Numbered from the stretch's first letter, positions 13,001-24,800 are shown. The stretch: DNA of 64,000 nucleotides from Eutreptiella sp. 'Long Island Sound 2002' (GCA_964036045.1 OZ038397.1:23590032-23654031); one strand, 5' to 3'. Made by a program: numbers and translations. The notes: generated by a model from the letters alone, not told the origin.

Positions 13001-13477
13001 ACTTGAGGTCCTTGCTAGCGTCGAGCACTTGCTCTTCGATCGGGTCACGGTGTTCGATGCCGTTTTCCCATGATCCGCCGTTGCCGTATGAGGTTGCACG
13101 CCGGCGCTTCGGTTTGCCTTTTCGGGCGCTTGCGACTTCGGGTTGTAATTCGCGCCCTCTACGGGGGCCGAATTGGTTCGTGCGAATTGCGGAGCACTTT
13201 GAGTGGCGTCGACTTTTGCATTTCCCGAACCATGAAAGAATTTGAACTTGGGTGCACTTTCTATGGGTTGATTGTTTACGGGAAATTCCGCAGATTCCGG
13301 TTCATCGAAGTCGATGGTCCATGCCATACTTTTGCCGGTCGATTTGATAGTGCTTTGGGAACCTTCGGAATCCACTTGCCGTTGAGAACCACTACTAATT
13401 GCTCCCGCCTTCAATTTGGCCATGTCGTAGAATCTACTTTTCGTGCTTTTGACGGCGTTAAAGGGCTGAGCTGCCAT
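856..13477 (-). CDS. Kinesin-7 (CENP-E)-like motor protein, seven exons, 3' end not found
   Basis: Microtubule-dependent ATPase motor acting in the cytoplasm or spindle. Exons, in transcript order: 13477-11648, 11080-10188, 8459-8162, 6853-6698, 5240-4971, 4155-3778, 1088-856. All junctions are GT..AG and phases agree (0 everywhere except exon 2/3, where AG+C makes a Ser codon), giving at least 1,352 residues. ATG 13477 is the first ATG after an in-frame TAA. Residues 1-870 are a Ser/Pro-rich, partly coiled-coil extension. The motor (about 870-1265) shows the first strand VGVRFRP, P-loop GQTNSGKT (961-968), a variant switch I, switch II DLAGSE, and the [10 protein letters not shown] motif. 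The neck, with a conserved Asn-Gln-Ala-Leu...Tyr stretch and a heptad-like tail, resembles kinesin-7. Exon 7 ends in phase 2, so more exons follow below 856 or outside the window. Kinesin identity is secure; the subfamily and the link to exon 7 are inference. Confidence 0.92.
1089..3777. other. Kinesin intron 6 (or tail region), mostly simple sequence
   Basis: Besides repeat H1, this stretch holds GAT/GAC-rich sequence (2018-2110), many G or C runs of 10-16 bases and no exon I can support. The GAT-rich patch gives acidic, Ser-rich or hydrophobic peptides depending on frame, so it is not evidence for a protein. Further kinesin tail exons may be hidden here. Confidence 0.5.
1210..1530 (+). repeat. 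Composite dispersed repeat H1 with copy G embedded
   Basis: The left part (1210-1345, GGCGGTTGGAGG to GCGCCCTGGAGG) and right part (GGTACCTCCCCCCC to CCAATGCATCCCT) match the reverse-orientation repeat at 4330-4528. Between them lies 160 bp (1347-1507) of the poly-G-ended family, ending GGAATGTGACACAGGGGGG. In the 4330 copy most of that inner segment is absent. Confidence 0.75.
3778..4155 (-). CDS. Kinesin exon 6: end of motor and neck
   Basis: Acceptor CCCCCCAG|GCGGCG, donor GAGGAG|GTCTGG; 126 codons. It contains the [12 protein letters not shown] helix, [14 protein letters not shown] strand, [11 protein letters not shown] helix and a neck ending [13 protein letters not shown]. This order and the neck pattern are what I know from kinesin-7/CENP-E motors. 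Confidence 0.92.
4330..4528 (-). repeat. Dispersed repeat H2
   Basis: Reverse-orientation relative of 1210-1530: GGATGCATTGGAAG, GGTACC box, TGTGTGACATTCCGTC, then GGGCGCCCAGCC through CCTCCAACCGCCTGC. It lies in kinesin intron 5. It shares the ACATTCCGTC end with the poly-G-ended family, so the two families are related. Confidence 0.75.
4971..5240 (-). CDS. Kinesin exon 5: switch I and switch II
   Basis: Acceptor TTTGACCAG|GTC, donor GATAAG|GTCTGC; 90 codons, phase 0 on both sides. Switch II reads VDLAGSE and is canonical. Switch I is expected as NxxSSRSH but reads HAKASRSH at the same spacing from the upstream conserved His, so the Asn and first Ser are replaced. Downstream of switch II the exon carries an unusual polar stretch of about 30 residues before the family pattern resumes in exon 6. 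Confidence 0.9.
5523..5866 (-). repeat. Poly-G-ended dispersed repeat, full-length copy B
   Basis: Reverse-orientation counterpart of copy A, from the C run before TGTGTGACCTTCC to the GGCCCAGGTG end. It lies in kinesin intron 4. The two copies differ by scattered substitutions and small indels, so they are not a recent duplicate. Confidence 0.85.
6341..6450. repeat. CT-rich microsatellite
   Basis: Pure pyrimidine tract: CCCT tetranucleotides followed by CT dinucleotides, within kinesin intron 4. Confidence 0.95.
6698..6853 (-). CDS. Kinesin exon 4
   Basis: Acceptor CTCCAACAG|GTC, donor GACCAG|GTCCCC; 52 codons, phase 0 on both sides. It encodes [14 protein letters not shown], a hallmark kinesin strand/helix, and then the stretch ending in PVTSVDQ that leads to switch I. 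Confidence 0.92.
7514..8137. repeat. Pentanucleotide array (GTGAC/GTGAT/GTGCT)
   Basis: About 125 five-base units in kinesin intron 3. Almost all variation is at one or two positions, giving blocks of GTGAC, GTGAT and GTGCT. It starts about 25 bases from the exon 3 donor. On the minus strand it translates to His/Ile/Thr/Ser repeats, an artefact of base composition. Confidence 0.97.
8162..8459 (-). CDS. Kinesin exon 3: P-loop exon
   Basis: Acceptor TTCCTTAG|C, donor AAG|GTGCCC. The 99 full codons encode the VFAFENVF strand, the nucleotide-binding loop [11 protein letters not shown] and the following strand and helix ([17 protein letters not shown]). The P-loop is fully canonical, so this part of the ATPase site looks intact. 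The pentanucleotide array begins about 25 bases into the next intron. Confidence 0.93.
9135..9351 (+). CDS. Orphan exon of CRY-DASH/photolyase FAD-binding domain
   Basis: Photolyases and DASH cryptochromes bind FAD in a C-terminal helical domain. This open frame reads [13 protein letters not shown], then [24 protein letters not shown] and NGGNWVYF, the conserved order of that domain. It is preceded by CTGCAG (acceptor-like) and followed by GT at 9331 or 9352. It lies on the strand opposite the kinesin, inside its intron 2. I found no other photolyase exon on either side, although about 500 residues would be expected. Two conserved spots look altered: the Asn-Arg before GRQ is replaced by His-Leu, and the Asp of the family DYD motif is Gly. 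It is either a captured or decayed fragment, or one exon of a gene interleaved with the kinesin. Confidence 0.65.
10188..11080 (-). CDS. Kinesin exon 2: end of coiled coil, linker, first motor strand
   Basis: Acceptor CCTTCAG|GCCCGC, donor ACCAG|GTGGCC. The exon starts with about 50 residues that continue the charged helix, then has about 210 Ser/Pro/Arg/Ala-rich residues. It ends with the first beta-strand of a kinesin motor, read as [12 protein letters not shown]. Because helix, linker and motor start lie in one open exon, the long extension truly precedes the motor rather than belonging to another gene. Confidence 0.88.
11648..13477 (-). CDS. Kinesin exon 1: N-terminal extension
   Basis: 610 codons from the ATG to donor CAG|GTGGTG. 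The sequence is hydrophilic and Ser/Pro/Gln-rich, probably disordered, with a first charged helix near residues 300-355. A second, very regular Lys/Glu/Arg/Ala helix (about 528-610) runs on into exon 2 and reads as a coiled coil or single alpha helix. No catalytic domain is visible. A stable Glu/Lys/Arg helix crossing the splice junction in phase supports joining this exon to the motor. Confidence 0.85.
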
Positions 13478-15581
13478 GGATTGCGGCAGTGATAGAGGCT
13501 TGGGTTGGATATAAGAAGTACTTGTTAACCACGTGCCAAACGTAAACCCCGGTACTTATCGACGGATTGTCTCGGAACAATGGGTCATCACCAAGGCGAC
13601 AAGAAACTATTAAAGCGCACGAAGACCGAAAAAGGCCCTGGGAAACAAACTCCGCAGATTGCATCATACGTCGTGTAGCATGCCTTTGAGGAGTACCTTC
13701 CACTTAAGTCCCGGGCACTTGTTTAAAGCGGTGCCCTTCTTTGTTCTTTTCACAATTGGAAACAAAAACACCTTCACTTCGTTGATCAACCCTCCTTGGA
13801 TGGAAACTGGCGAATTTTACATATCCGCCTTCCTTGGTCGACCACGTTCAAGTGCGCATGCGTCCAAAGAAGTGCATTACGCTCGCCTCTGTTTGGAAAC
13901 AATCAAACGTAAGCGCAAACGTAAGCGGAACACACCCCAAGCATTACACAATGCAAAAGTCCATAGACAAAAGGAATACCCAAGGAACCGTAGAAAACGA
14001 CGGAGTGGCTGTTTTCAAACCGAAACGCACCACAACGCACGTTGGGTGCCGCGAGTTGCTCAAAGTTTGACATGGCAGCACGACATCATACGGCACTCTT
14101 TTGTGTCAATAGTCATAAATTGCTTGAGACATGGATTTGGCAAGCAAGTGCATTCTTAGCACAACAATGAGGATATGGTGCAAAGGGAGGCGAGCGCGCT
14201 TAATTTTGTCGTGCACCCCGCTTGCCATTTGATACGAACGTGCCCTTGGAATGCATGAGAGGTCCAAGTGAGCAGAAAACGAGCAAAAAAAAAATGTTCC
14301 CACACGCCCAACGTGGGAAGTAACAGTGGCAGCACCGAACGAGCCATTGGTCTCTCACTGCTGCTGTTGTAAGGGAAAACCTCGCCGATGAGACTACCTC
14401 ACTACTGAGACTCCTAGACTACTAAAACTCCAGGCGAGAAAATTGCAAAAGTGGGAAACTTGCGACTCGGAACGCGGAACAGCAGCCTCTTGAGTCCGGT
14501 ACTGCGCTCGAGCCCCTTGACCCAAGGGCCTCACTTGTGTCTTGGTGCTCTCGCTTTGTACCACTTCCTCCCCTGGTTACCTGCAAGACAGGCTCCCGGT
14601 GAGTATGCTTGACACCGATTCTGGATTCAAACGTTCAATGCCTTTCGATGTGAACTCGCAAATAATTTGCCTTACCGTCTCAGTCCTTGTGACAAAGCCA
14701 CAACGCACGACATCTTCAGAGATTTTGAAGCTAAGGAAGGTTATTGAATGTCGATGAAGCTATGTGCAGGCAATTTGAGTTGACAGTTGTCTGCACTCGT
14801 GTCAGGCTGAGGCACTGTATGCAGTGAAAAGTTGTGTCGCACGAATAAGAATGTTCGGGAGGAGAGGGGATTTGCCCGAAGAAGCTATATAATGGATGTA
14901 CACTGCTGCGCTTTGCAGAGCCTGAAACCGTCCGGGAGTTGTCCCCGATCATGGCAACCAGAAAACAACCAGTCGAAGATCGGGACCGTGTCAAAAGGGT
15001 ATGCCTGTGCAAGTAGGCCCCTGGTTAGGTTTCGATGGCCAAACCTCGGTGCTTTGTCCCGCCGACAACGCCTGGGCAGTACCCGACATCTTGGGAGTTC
15101 ATGGCTATCCTTGTTCTGCACGGTGTACAGGTAGAAGGATCCGAGGAAAGACCGAGGCAAATTGTTCACAGTTTTCGCCAATTTTCATCTTGCAAGTAGC
15201 AACAGGACAGGAAATCAGAATATCAGGCAGAGCGCAACGTGTACCGAGACAGCATGCGCCATGCCTTGTTGCGCACGTTGGTCCCGTGCAGTTTAGCTTG
15301 CGTTTATTGGACTAGCGGTGCACATGCTTGACACGTTAGCAGCTGGCTTCGAGAGCGAACGGCGGGATTCTCCACGTCACGCTCACTTCTTGCATCGTGT
15401 TGCACTTGCTGTGTTGTTTTCGTTGGCTGGTTCCGTATTTTGGCGCGCAATAGGAGTGTCATATCGACACTGACGTTGGAGGGCGTGTGGGACATACAAG
15501 TAAGTGAGCAATACTGGCGTCGTGCAGTGGTGGTCCGGGATTTGCATATGGTGGCAGTATTGTTGCGTCCCCTCTGCCCAG
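13478..15581. other. Divergent intergenic spacer between kinesin and ERG4
   Basis: No convincing coding exon, RNA gene or repeat family was recognised here. The two flanking genes are transcribed outward, so both promoters should lie in this spacer. Short open frames on both strands lack splice sites, domain similarity or codon structure. Confidence 0.5.
14886..14892 (+). promoter_or_regulatory. TATA-like sequence upstream of ERG4
   Basis: TATATAA on the plus strand, about 690 bases before the first recognised ERG4 exon and pointing toward it. It is the only well-formed TATA-type heptamer I noticed in the divergent spacer. Since the true first exon is unknown, this is only a candidate. Confidence 0.2.
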
Positions 15582-15839
15582 CTTGATGACAAGATCGTGA
15601 TCGAATTTGGAGGGTCGCCGGGCTGCACCGCCATCATGATTTTCTCGCCTATTCTCATGTACTACTTCTGGGCCTGCATCGAATATTACCAAGGGGCTTT
15701 GCAATACCCCGGTTCAGTTGAAGGCGAGACACTCTGGGACGTCCTGCCATACCTAAGTCGCATGTGGGGACACGTATACGAGGGAGCCTATCCAACGTTA
15801 AAGGCCTTCCAAATCTACACCTACTTCATGATCTTCCAG
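15582..15839 (+). CDS. ERG4: ERG4 exon a (first recognised)
   Basis: Acceptor CCTCTGCCCAG|CTT, donor TTCCAG|GTGTGC; 86 codons. It encodes [11 protein letters not shown], first membrane segment ([15 protein letters not shown]), and the [14 protein letters not shown] segment that continues into the next exon. An open frame with no ATG (about 15334-15499, ending at the strong donor CAA|GTAAGT) lies just upstream in matching phase and could be a preceding exon. Confidence 0.92.
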
Positions 15840-18800
15840 GTGTGCCTCTGGGAGCCGGGTGCCCCGCTCGACGATTCATCACAGACTAGTTGGCTGCCAC
15901 TTCGCGCGGCGCAGGAACCCCCCGATAAGTTGCTCCGGCACGTGCAGGGGTATCCCTAAAGTTCGCGACCAATCCTGTTCCCCATATGCTTGGGAAACAG
16001 CAGGTTCCAGTGTACCCACCCGGATGTTGCCCAAGCTGCTGCACTTTTTGCAAACAAGTACACTTCTCGGGAATGGCCCAGACGCGGGGGGGACGCGGGG
16101 GGGACGCCGGGGAGGTTTGGAACATGGCCGTTTTGGGGTCCTAGATATGGGGACATGGAAAAGAGGAGAAGCTGTACAAAGCGCACAAGAAAGTGTACCA
16201 TCCACTTTTGCGCGCATTTCGTGCACAAAGTTTTCTGTGCGAATTTGTCCCACTTTGGAGCGAGCGATTCGGGGTCAGAGAAAGGCAGAGTACCGGTATG
16301 CGTACGCGCGCGCGTCCCCACATCCACATGCGACCTTCTGAATGTGCAAGGCGGGAATCCACCACCTGGGACACACCACATTCTCTGTGACATGCACCCC
16401 TCGTCTTCCAGCGCTGCGTTTTCACCTTTTCGCGTTGTTTATCCATTCCGGCGCTTTGTGATGCCACCCAATACAAATACAGTGCCGCTTTGTCCCGGGC
16501 AGTTTGTCAGTCTGCCTGTTGCCCAGTCAGCCTGCCCCCGCTGCCTGGTTGCGCAAATGCCGGTGGGGCGCGGCCTGCCTACCTTCTTTGTTAGCCCACG
16601 CACCCGTCTGCCCGGCAGTTCGATGCTGGATATTATGTCGCTATCGAGCCCTGCTCTCGGTTCGGAGGAATTTTGCCTCCTTTGTCACGCATTGTTGCTC
16701 GCAGATTATCATCGCAATTGTCCTCCCTGGGCCGATCATCGAAGGGCTTCCCATTCCGTCCAGGAATTTTACCAGGCTCAAATACCTTTGCAACGGGATT
16801 TCTGCCTGGTACACCACAGTAATTGTGTCTTTCCTCTTGCACTGGTACGACTATTTCAACTTGGTTGAAATCATCGATAACCTCGGTGTCACCTCCCTCC
16901 GCACTTGCAAGGGTTTGAGTGCTGCACAACAGGCTCACATCCTTTTCGCCTATCCGTCCTTCCTCGCGATTTTGTTGGAAGTGGGGGCATGTGCAGCCCG
17001 CAGGGGCCCGAACAAACCTCGTCCGGCACAAGCCGATGCATTGTTGAGATTGCGCCGGAGCCACCGGCGCGTTGGAAAGGACATTAATGCAACAACCGGA
17101 ACACAGCTGTGAAATGGCTTGGGTTTGCACCCGTTACGAACCTACATGCGCGCCCCACGGCACGCCAATGTCCTGCACGCTGCCCCCGAATCCTCAGCAA
17201 AAACGTCAACCAGAATAAACGTTTGAAAGCGAGGTTTTCACAGGGCTCAGAGGCAGAGGAGACACGCTTGACCTGCCCATCAACAAGGATTTGAGGCACC
17301 GCACGCGACCATTTTCCACAAGTGGAACATTTGGTCGGTGCACTGGGTGGCAAACGGGTGTTTCTGGGCTCCAGGGCCCACTACGTTCGTCGTTTATGCG
17401 CGCGTTGTCTGGTCTCGACACTGATAATGTCATCACCACAACCAAAAAACCGTACCTTGCACAAGTGTGATGCTCTGTGGGAGCTCCACTTTTTGACCTC
17501 CTCGCAGACCTTATTTTTGAAGTAAATACAATTTGTTTTTTGTGATTGCATCATCAGTTTCCTTATGAGACCAAAAGACGCACAACATTGGTGGATGTAA
17601 AAGAGGTGGGGCTCTGGGCCCAGCGCCGTTTGCCACCCATGGGGGGGTCCCCAACGTTTCAAAGCGGGGGACAAAATCAGAAGAGGCCCACAGATTGGCT
17701 ACATAACCCCTCCCGCCTTGCAACATATCGTTTGAAATTTAAATTAAACAATGCAACCTCGACCCCAAACATCAAAAAATTGTTGAGCATAGGCACAGGG
17801 AACGGCTCCTGCGAAGTATGTCGCAAACCCCCCCAAATTTGGCGGTATCATCGCAGTATCATACAACAGATTCGAAACAAAATGACGAATGGAAGGGAAT
17901 TCCACAAACTCTTGTTGAATGTAGGCGTCCCTTGCCATCCAGTGCAGCGAACAAATCTTCCGCTGGTGGAATACAGATGTGGAAGCAAGTAGCCCACTGT
18001 GCACCTGCTGAAGCAACATCCGCAGGGATGCCTTTGCAGGTGGATGGCGACTCCCAAACTAGGGCCGAGGGCTGAAAACACTGTCAGTTCACACTGTCCC
18101 CTCCCATGTTCCTATTATTCACGAACAGGCCCCATCATGACTTGGTCCATCTTCTGGGGGAATCTTATCACTGTGGTAACCTATTTTGGAGCAATTATCA
18201 CTGGCAACACCCACCGCATGTCGGGAATGTTCCTCTATGATCTGTTTATGGGAGCGTGGCTGAACCCTCGGGTGTGCCAGCATGTCGTGCCCCATGCCTG
18301 TGCTTCTTTGAATGCGCCACGGTTCGTGGCTGAGAGCGGAGCGGCAAGACGCGCACTCCGAACAAGTAGTTTGGCTTCGTCTTTGACCCACCTGAAAGTT
18401 AAAGGGTTATCTTAGCCCTGAGAAACGCCCATTTGGAGACAGCAGGTACAGGCGCAGTGGTGCAAGACGGGTCCGGCATACTGTGGTTCGGGTATTTCAT
18501 CATCGCAGTATAGTCTGCTGACAATTCATCTTATCGAAGTTGCTGTTGCGTGTGCGGCTCATGACCTGCAGGTGCTGCCATGGTGCTGATGCTGAACTTT
18601 GGGGCTCATTAGAAAACCAGTTGTTGTTGTCCCTCCCCTGCCCTTGCAGCCCCCCTCAACATCTCAGCCCTCTCTGGCAACTGGGCATGACCCCACTCCC
18701 TGGAAGACATGCCAGGGACAGGATCGCTTGGCCTGAGACCTCACTGGTCGTGGCTGCGGACCCAATGGCTGCACAGGTGAGGGACACCGCTGGCCATCCT

Positions 18801-21800
18801 AGGGGCCTGCTGATGGTGTGCCAGGATCGGCCAGAGGGATGAGCATCACGCCAGCAAAGTCGGAGGAGGGCTGCAAGGCTGGGGAGCTGTGGACATAATA
18901 GTGACGACTGTAACGAGGTGGTGGTGGCGGGGGCGGGGGGCTCACCTGGGCCTCACGCACACAGAAACACAGCGGGGCAGGCTATGGACGGCCTGTGGAC
19001 AGAGGCGCGTGGACAGCCAAGACAGTCAAACGACCCCGGCAACAACCAGCACATCCTCAATACGCCAATTATTGGGCGCCACTGACGCGCAAACGGCACA
19101 CCATGCCACATCCAGCACAGCCGCAACACATCAACTACTGGGCTCCGCAAACGCGGAAACGACACCAGCAGGAGCACTGGCCGCAGCGGCTGACAGAAAG
19201 CAACAACCGGACGCAACATGCGAAGGAAAGAACAGGTGACTGTCCAGGGCCCCGTAAAGGAGCAACAGCCCGACGGAATGTCACACAGGGGGGGGGGGGG
19301 TCCTGAGCCAGGAGATTCTGATGACGAAATGACAACTACAGTTGACTTTTTTCCTTGCAGGTATGTGCACTGGCTTTGTCGTGAATTTGCGGCAGTGCCG
19401 TCGGGTTGGGCACTGCTACTTTTGTTTTGCCATCACAGATTGTCCCTTGCGCCGTTTCTCCCTTTTGCAGGACCTCAAATGCCATTTTGTACCTCCTTGC
19501 TCCTTGCCAATCCAGCATGTTTTTTCCCCTTTCTGGGCTCCCCTGAACAACACAAATGTGGTTGTGAAAAGTGACTGGGTGCTTTTTTGCGTTTGACAAG
19601 GGGGAAAAGCGCAAAGTTCCTGTGCTGCTGACCTGTGATCATACTGCTCTGGAGGAAATGTGCATGCCTGCTAGCAGCCCTGCTGCAGATTCATCCTCCA
19701 GCTCGTCAAATGTGATGACAGCAGTTCCAGTTCCAGCGCAAACAGCTCAGACATTTCAGCCATGGACCCTTCTGAATGGCAAAGGATTTTGGCCAAATGT
19801 GTGAAGAAATGATTGTAGTTGAGTCAGAACTGTATTCAAGGGCTGCTGAAAACTCTCTCCAATGCATTGTCCTGTGTCTCATGTGCTCAGGGAGGACCAG
19901 GTGCAGGGGGGTCCTTAAGGATTTTTTTTTGTTAAGGACCGCCCTTAGGGACCGCCCCAAGGGACCATCAACCACCAACCATCAACCGCCACCAACCGCC
20001 AACCACCAACCGCCGCCAGCCACCAGCCGCGACCAACCGCCAGCCGCCAACCACTGCCAACCACCATCAACCACCAATCCGCAACTGCCACCAACCGCCA
20101 CCAACCGCCAACCGCCAACCGCCCACCGCCAACACATGGTGTGCCCACGGGCTTTTCTGTGTAACGGAACACTTTCCTTTCCCCTCGTTAAGGACCGTTA
20201 AGGACCAGGTGACCATACATGCATGCTGCGCATTGGTGCAGCCAGACTGATGAACTTTAATCTCATTCTGTCATCAGGGGGGAGGGGAGGGGGGCAGCCC
20301 CCTTCAACCCTGGATCACAGACCACGGGGAGGACCCAGGATGCGGCAGCGGAGGAATGCTGGGTGTGCATGAGGAATTCCAGGGTTTGCCAAGCAAGTGC
20401 AGGGTGTTCAAAAACCATCGTCTGCGGCGGGGAAGGGTAAGGGGCGACACATGACGAAGGGGTGTGAAATGCAAACAGCTGAGCTGGACAGCTGCTGGCC
20501 GGACAGCAGCTGAGACATGGGACAAGACAAATGGCGTGAGCACTCCAGTGCATGTGGTTCTCGCCCTCTCAGATTGGCCCTCTGGATCTGAAGATGTGGG
20601 CTGAGATCCGCATCCCATGGGTCTTGCTCTTTTACGTGTCCCTCTCTGCCGCACTGAAGCAGTACCAAGATTACGGCTACATCACCGCTGCTTCTGGCTT
20701 CATGGTGCTTGCACATCTGCTGTATGTGAACGCGTGCCACAAGGTGTGAGGCTCTGCCACGCGCTTGACGGGATTGCATGCTTTTGTAAAGTGCTTGTGT
20801 TGGTGGCTGCCGCAGCCAGTTGAAGGCACGCGCATCGGTGGCAGCAGCAGCGCCCTCTTTGTAGGGCACCACCGGTGGGACGGAAGGCCCCTGTACAACA
20901 TGTGGCTCCATCAAAAAAAAAGAAAGGGATCGATACCAACAGAAATCGGAAGGGAACCAGGAGGACTGTTGGGTGGGCTCATGAGCAAATTAGTGGAGAC
21001 CACGTCCTGAAAGCCCGCCAATGCGGCCTACATCGAGGACCTGAAGACTTCGGATTTTCACGATGTTGTCCAGAAATTCCGTCGTGTGCATTTCTGCATT
21101 TCTAGGTGCTGCGATACAGGGGAGCAGGGGTCCTTGAGAAATCATATACTCCCCGAAACGTGCCCTCGTTGCTTTACCATTTTGGGCTGTCTTTTTGCGT
21201 GCAAAACTGGTACAGATGTCTCTCAGACAGCAGGGGGGTAGGGTCTTGCCTGTGGGTTGAATCAACGCGGAAATTTTGGTGGTGTTGGGTCGCATCTGTA
21301 TGTCCGCACAGCCCGCGCACAGCGCCAATTATTACGTTGTTCATCCTGGGAACACCCCTGAAAATCACCCACATACAGAAGCGTGCATGATCAATTCCAA
21401 ACAGCATCGGGGGTGCAGAATTCAGGACCCTGGGACCCATGGCTACCGGCGGTGGAAAGCAGCACTTTTCGCACAGCACGGGCACAGCGCACGGTGCGCC
21501 CCCTTATGTAGCCAGTGCTATGTGGTAAGGCTGGAATCTCCTCCTGAGGGGTGTGCAATGGCTCGGGTCACAGCCATACCAGGGCACTGTTGAAAATCTC
21601 CAGGCTCCATAAGCTGTTTCTTGGCACTGTACCATTCATTGCCCGCACGTTGAGTTTGCATTTCTTGCACCGCCTTCTGATTCAACTGATGTTGCAGCTG
21701 CTCCAATGCACGTCGACTGTACTCTGCCTAAAGCGGCAGATTGCATCAATGCAATGTACGGGGCATGACCAACACAGGAGAGATGGTTGGACCACGCATC

Positions 21801-24800
21801 GAACCACCGTGACGGAGCCCGCCGGCTTCATGACTTTGGGGGGTGGCATGCGGCCTATTTGCCCCACCCCACAGGCTCATGCCTCCCATTGCCCTCTGAC
21901 TAGCCCTCCCATGGTCCGAGCAAAGGCAAAACAATGGTAAACGGGAGGGCATCACCTCAATGCGTGTTGTGCAAAGAGGAAGGGAGGGCCATACGGATAT
22001 CTGGCCACAAAACAGTCACAGTGGTCCGTGTGGGTGGCCCAAGAGTGACGGATCTCTCACGGATGCCGTGGGCAGATGGGCCGCATTGCCATGCAGGGGA
22101 GTATCCATTCTGTTGAGGGCGGGGGTTGGTCGCAAGAGCCCTGGGCGATCCTGGCCGGCCTGCATGTCCACTCCAGTGCTTTTCGCTTTCCGCAGGGAGA
22201 AGAGTGCATCCCTACCACTTGGGATATCTTCTATGAGAAGTGGGGGTACATGCTCATTTTCTGGAATATGTCGGGTGTGTGCTTGTGCTGGCGCCGACAT
22301 CCCATCGAATATGTTCAATGGTTGTGTTGCAGCCGAGCCACTCGCTTGGGGATAATCCTCCATACCGTGCACCGCGAAGTTCCAACCGAAAATCGCGATT
22401 CGTGAGCAGACATTTCCTCCACTGCGCCGCATGGTACCCCAGCAACCGAGCCGATCGGTCGACCATGTCTGGTACGGGGCAGGTGGTGAGGCAGGGACCG
22501 GGAAGCATTGGTCCTGGGCATACCCCCTTAAGGCTGTGAAAAGTTTTCTGGTTTTTTCGGGCGCGGTATTCTCATTTGGGTCGAGTTGGAGGGCGTTTAG
22601 GGTTCAGGCTGCTTTTTGTGTTTTGTTACAGACTGGCCTCAACGACCAATTGCGGTTCGTTTCCGACCGTTGTGTCAAATTATCGCCCGTCACCCTCCCA
22701 CTGCCGTCGGTCACCCGCTACGTGCCACTAAGTGTCGGATTTTGTCGGGTGGGGGGCTGGCTGTTCAAAAGACCGCCCTGCTCGTGCCCTGCCGCTGTGC
22801 ACTTGGATGCTGTTGCCTCAGATTTACCTCCCCCGAACATCGGCGGCTGAACACCCCCACCTTCTGCTAATTGCAAAGAGCCAATGGCAGATTTGGTGTG
22901 ACCAGTCCCTCCCAGGATCAACCACCGCGCCAGCGGCCGATCAAACCACCAACACCACACACGAGCTGTCGTTGTACCCTGCTGACACCTGAAACTGTGT
23001 TTTGTAGTGCCCTGGTGCCCTCAAACCGCCTTTAAGGGTGTGCCAACATGTTAAACTCTGTTTTGTGGTGCTCTGGCATGCCCACAATGCTTTTGAGAGT
23101 GTTCGGACAGCTGCAACTGCTCTGATGCCCTTAAAGTACTGTTGTGGGAGTGCCAATATGGCAAACTATTTCTCATTTCGCTCTTCCTGCTCCGCACATT
23201 GCTGCGCTTAGGGGTGCCGTTCTTGTACTGCCATTCTTCTCACTATTTGACTAAATTCGCGCCCGGGCAGCATGAGGAGTCATTGCCCTGGACCGTCTTC
23301 ATGTACACACTGCTGCTGGTTGGCTATTATATTTGGGACACTGCCAATTCTCAGAAGAACAGGTGTGCGGGCAACGTGCATTGAGGGTCTGCACTATGTT
23401 GGAAGCTGTGGGATTGGGGCAATTGTTGCTGCATGCCCAGTGATCTTTGGGGCAGCAACACCACGCTACTGCGCTAGATGTCCGCCGCACGACCAGCACC
23501 AACCAAGCTACGTGTGTATGCACAAGCAATTCCAACAATCAAAAACGATGGGTTTATATACAGGCTGCGTAAGTAATCCAAAAGGGGTCGGAAAGATCAG
23601 ACAGGGAAGGCCACGGTCAAGACGATGCAGTCTGTGTGTGTATTGACGCGTGCATACACACACAGGACACCAAGAAGTCAGTCCGTAGAATGTTCAAGTG
23701 CAAATGCCACGTGTTCTCGAAGCTGCCCAGCAACAAAGGAGACAAGTTCGAGACAGTATGGAGGAGAGCCCGTGTCATTGTGCCTGGCTTCTGTCATTGT
23801 CTATTGCAGGTTCCGCATGCAGCTGCAGGACACTTACATTGACAGGAAGACGTTCCCCCAGCTTCCCTGGGGCACGCTGAAAAACCCAAGCTACATCAAG
23901 ACGAAGCAAGGGAGCCTGCTCCTCACAGGTCTGCAGGGCAGCTGGCACCATGCAAGGCCTGGAGTCATCTTTCTTTCAATTCTAGCAACGAAGACAGTTT
24001 TGAACGCCTGGCTGTTGATATGCTGAGGATCGTTGCATGATGCGGCGTTGTCGTTCGGCACGTGCTACACAGTTGTGGGGTGCATTGCCTGATTCTTGTG
24101 TGTGTTTCAGTTGATGCTGGCGTGTTCAGCATCTTTACCCTGTGCTGTTCTGGGGATCCAACCGCAACATGCCGTGCGTCACATGATGGATGGGCGTGCA
24201 ACTTGCTGAATGTGGCGGCCACTCTACCCATCGTCCCCCCATCCCCCCATCTTTAGTGGGGCTGGAGGGTGGGTCAGCGGCCAAAATCAAAGTTTTTGTG
24301 CCTCAAATCGGTTTTTCCTTTCGGGCCCTTTTGGTAAGTTTCCATTTTTCGCTGAGGAAGGTTTGCTGATGTGAGCGGGTGGGTGGGTGGGCTGGTGGGT
24401 TGGTTGGGGTTGGCCATGTGGCCCCAAACGACCCCCCACCCCCTGGGGTTCGCTTCGCTTCCTCACGTCAGTTAGAGTTTTGCCCCCTAGGGTGACGAAG
24501 CACACTGCTGTTCATAACCGCATCTTCCTTTCCAAGTGCCCCCTGCTGTGTGCAGAGCTGAGCGCTCCTCAGTGCGTCTCTCTCTCTCAGGTGGATGGTG
24601 GGGGATCGCACGCAAGATCCACTACACCGCGGATTTGATGATGGCCTTCAGCTGGGGGGGCATCACCGGCTTTGGATCATGCATCCCATATTTCTACGTG
24701 CTGTTCTTCACCATCGTCTTGGTCCATCGCGTATCCCGAGATATGGAAAGGTCAGTCCTCCCACGTAAGTGCCACGTGTGATTGACATTGGGCGGAGTTG

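Noticed and set aside
15325-15474. Short frame with a hydrophobic stretch upstream of ERG4 as a candidate first exon
   Set aside because: It begins with ATG but ends in TGA before the donor and is out of frame with the first ERG4 exon; the in-phase frame has no ATG.
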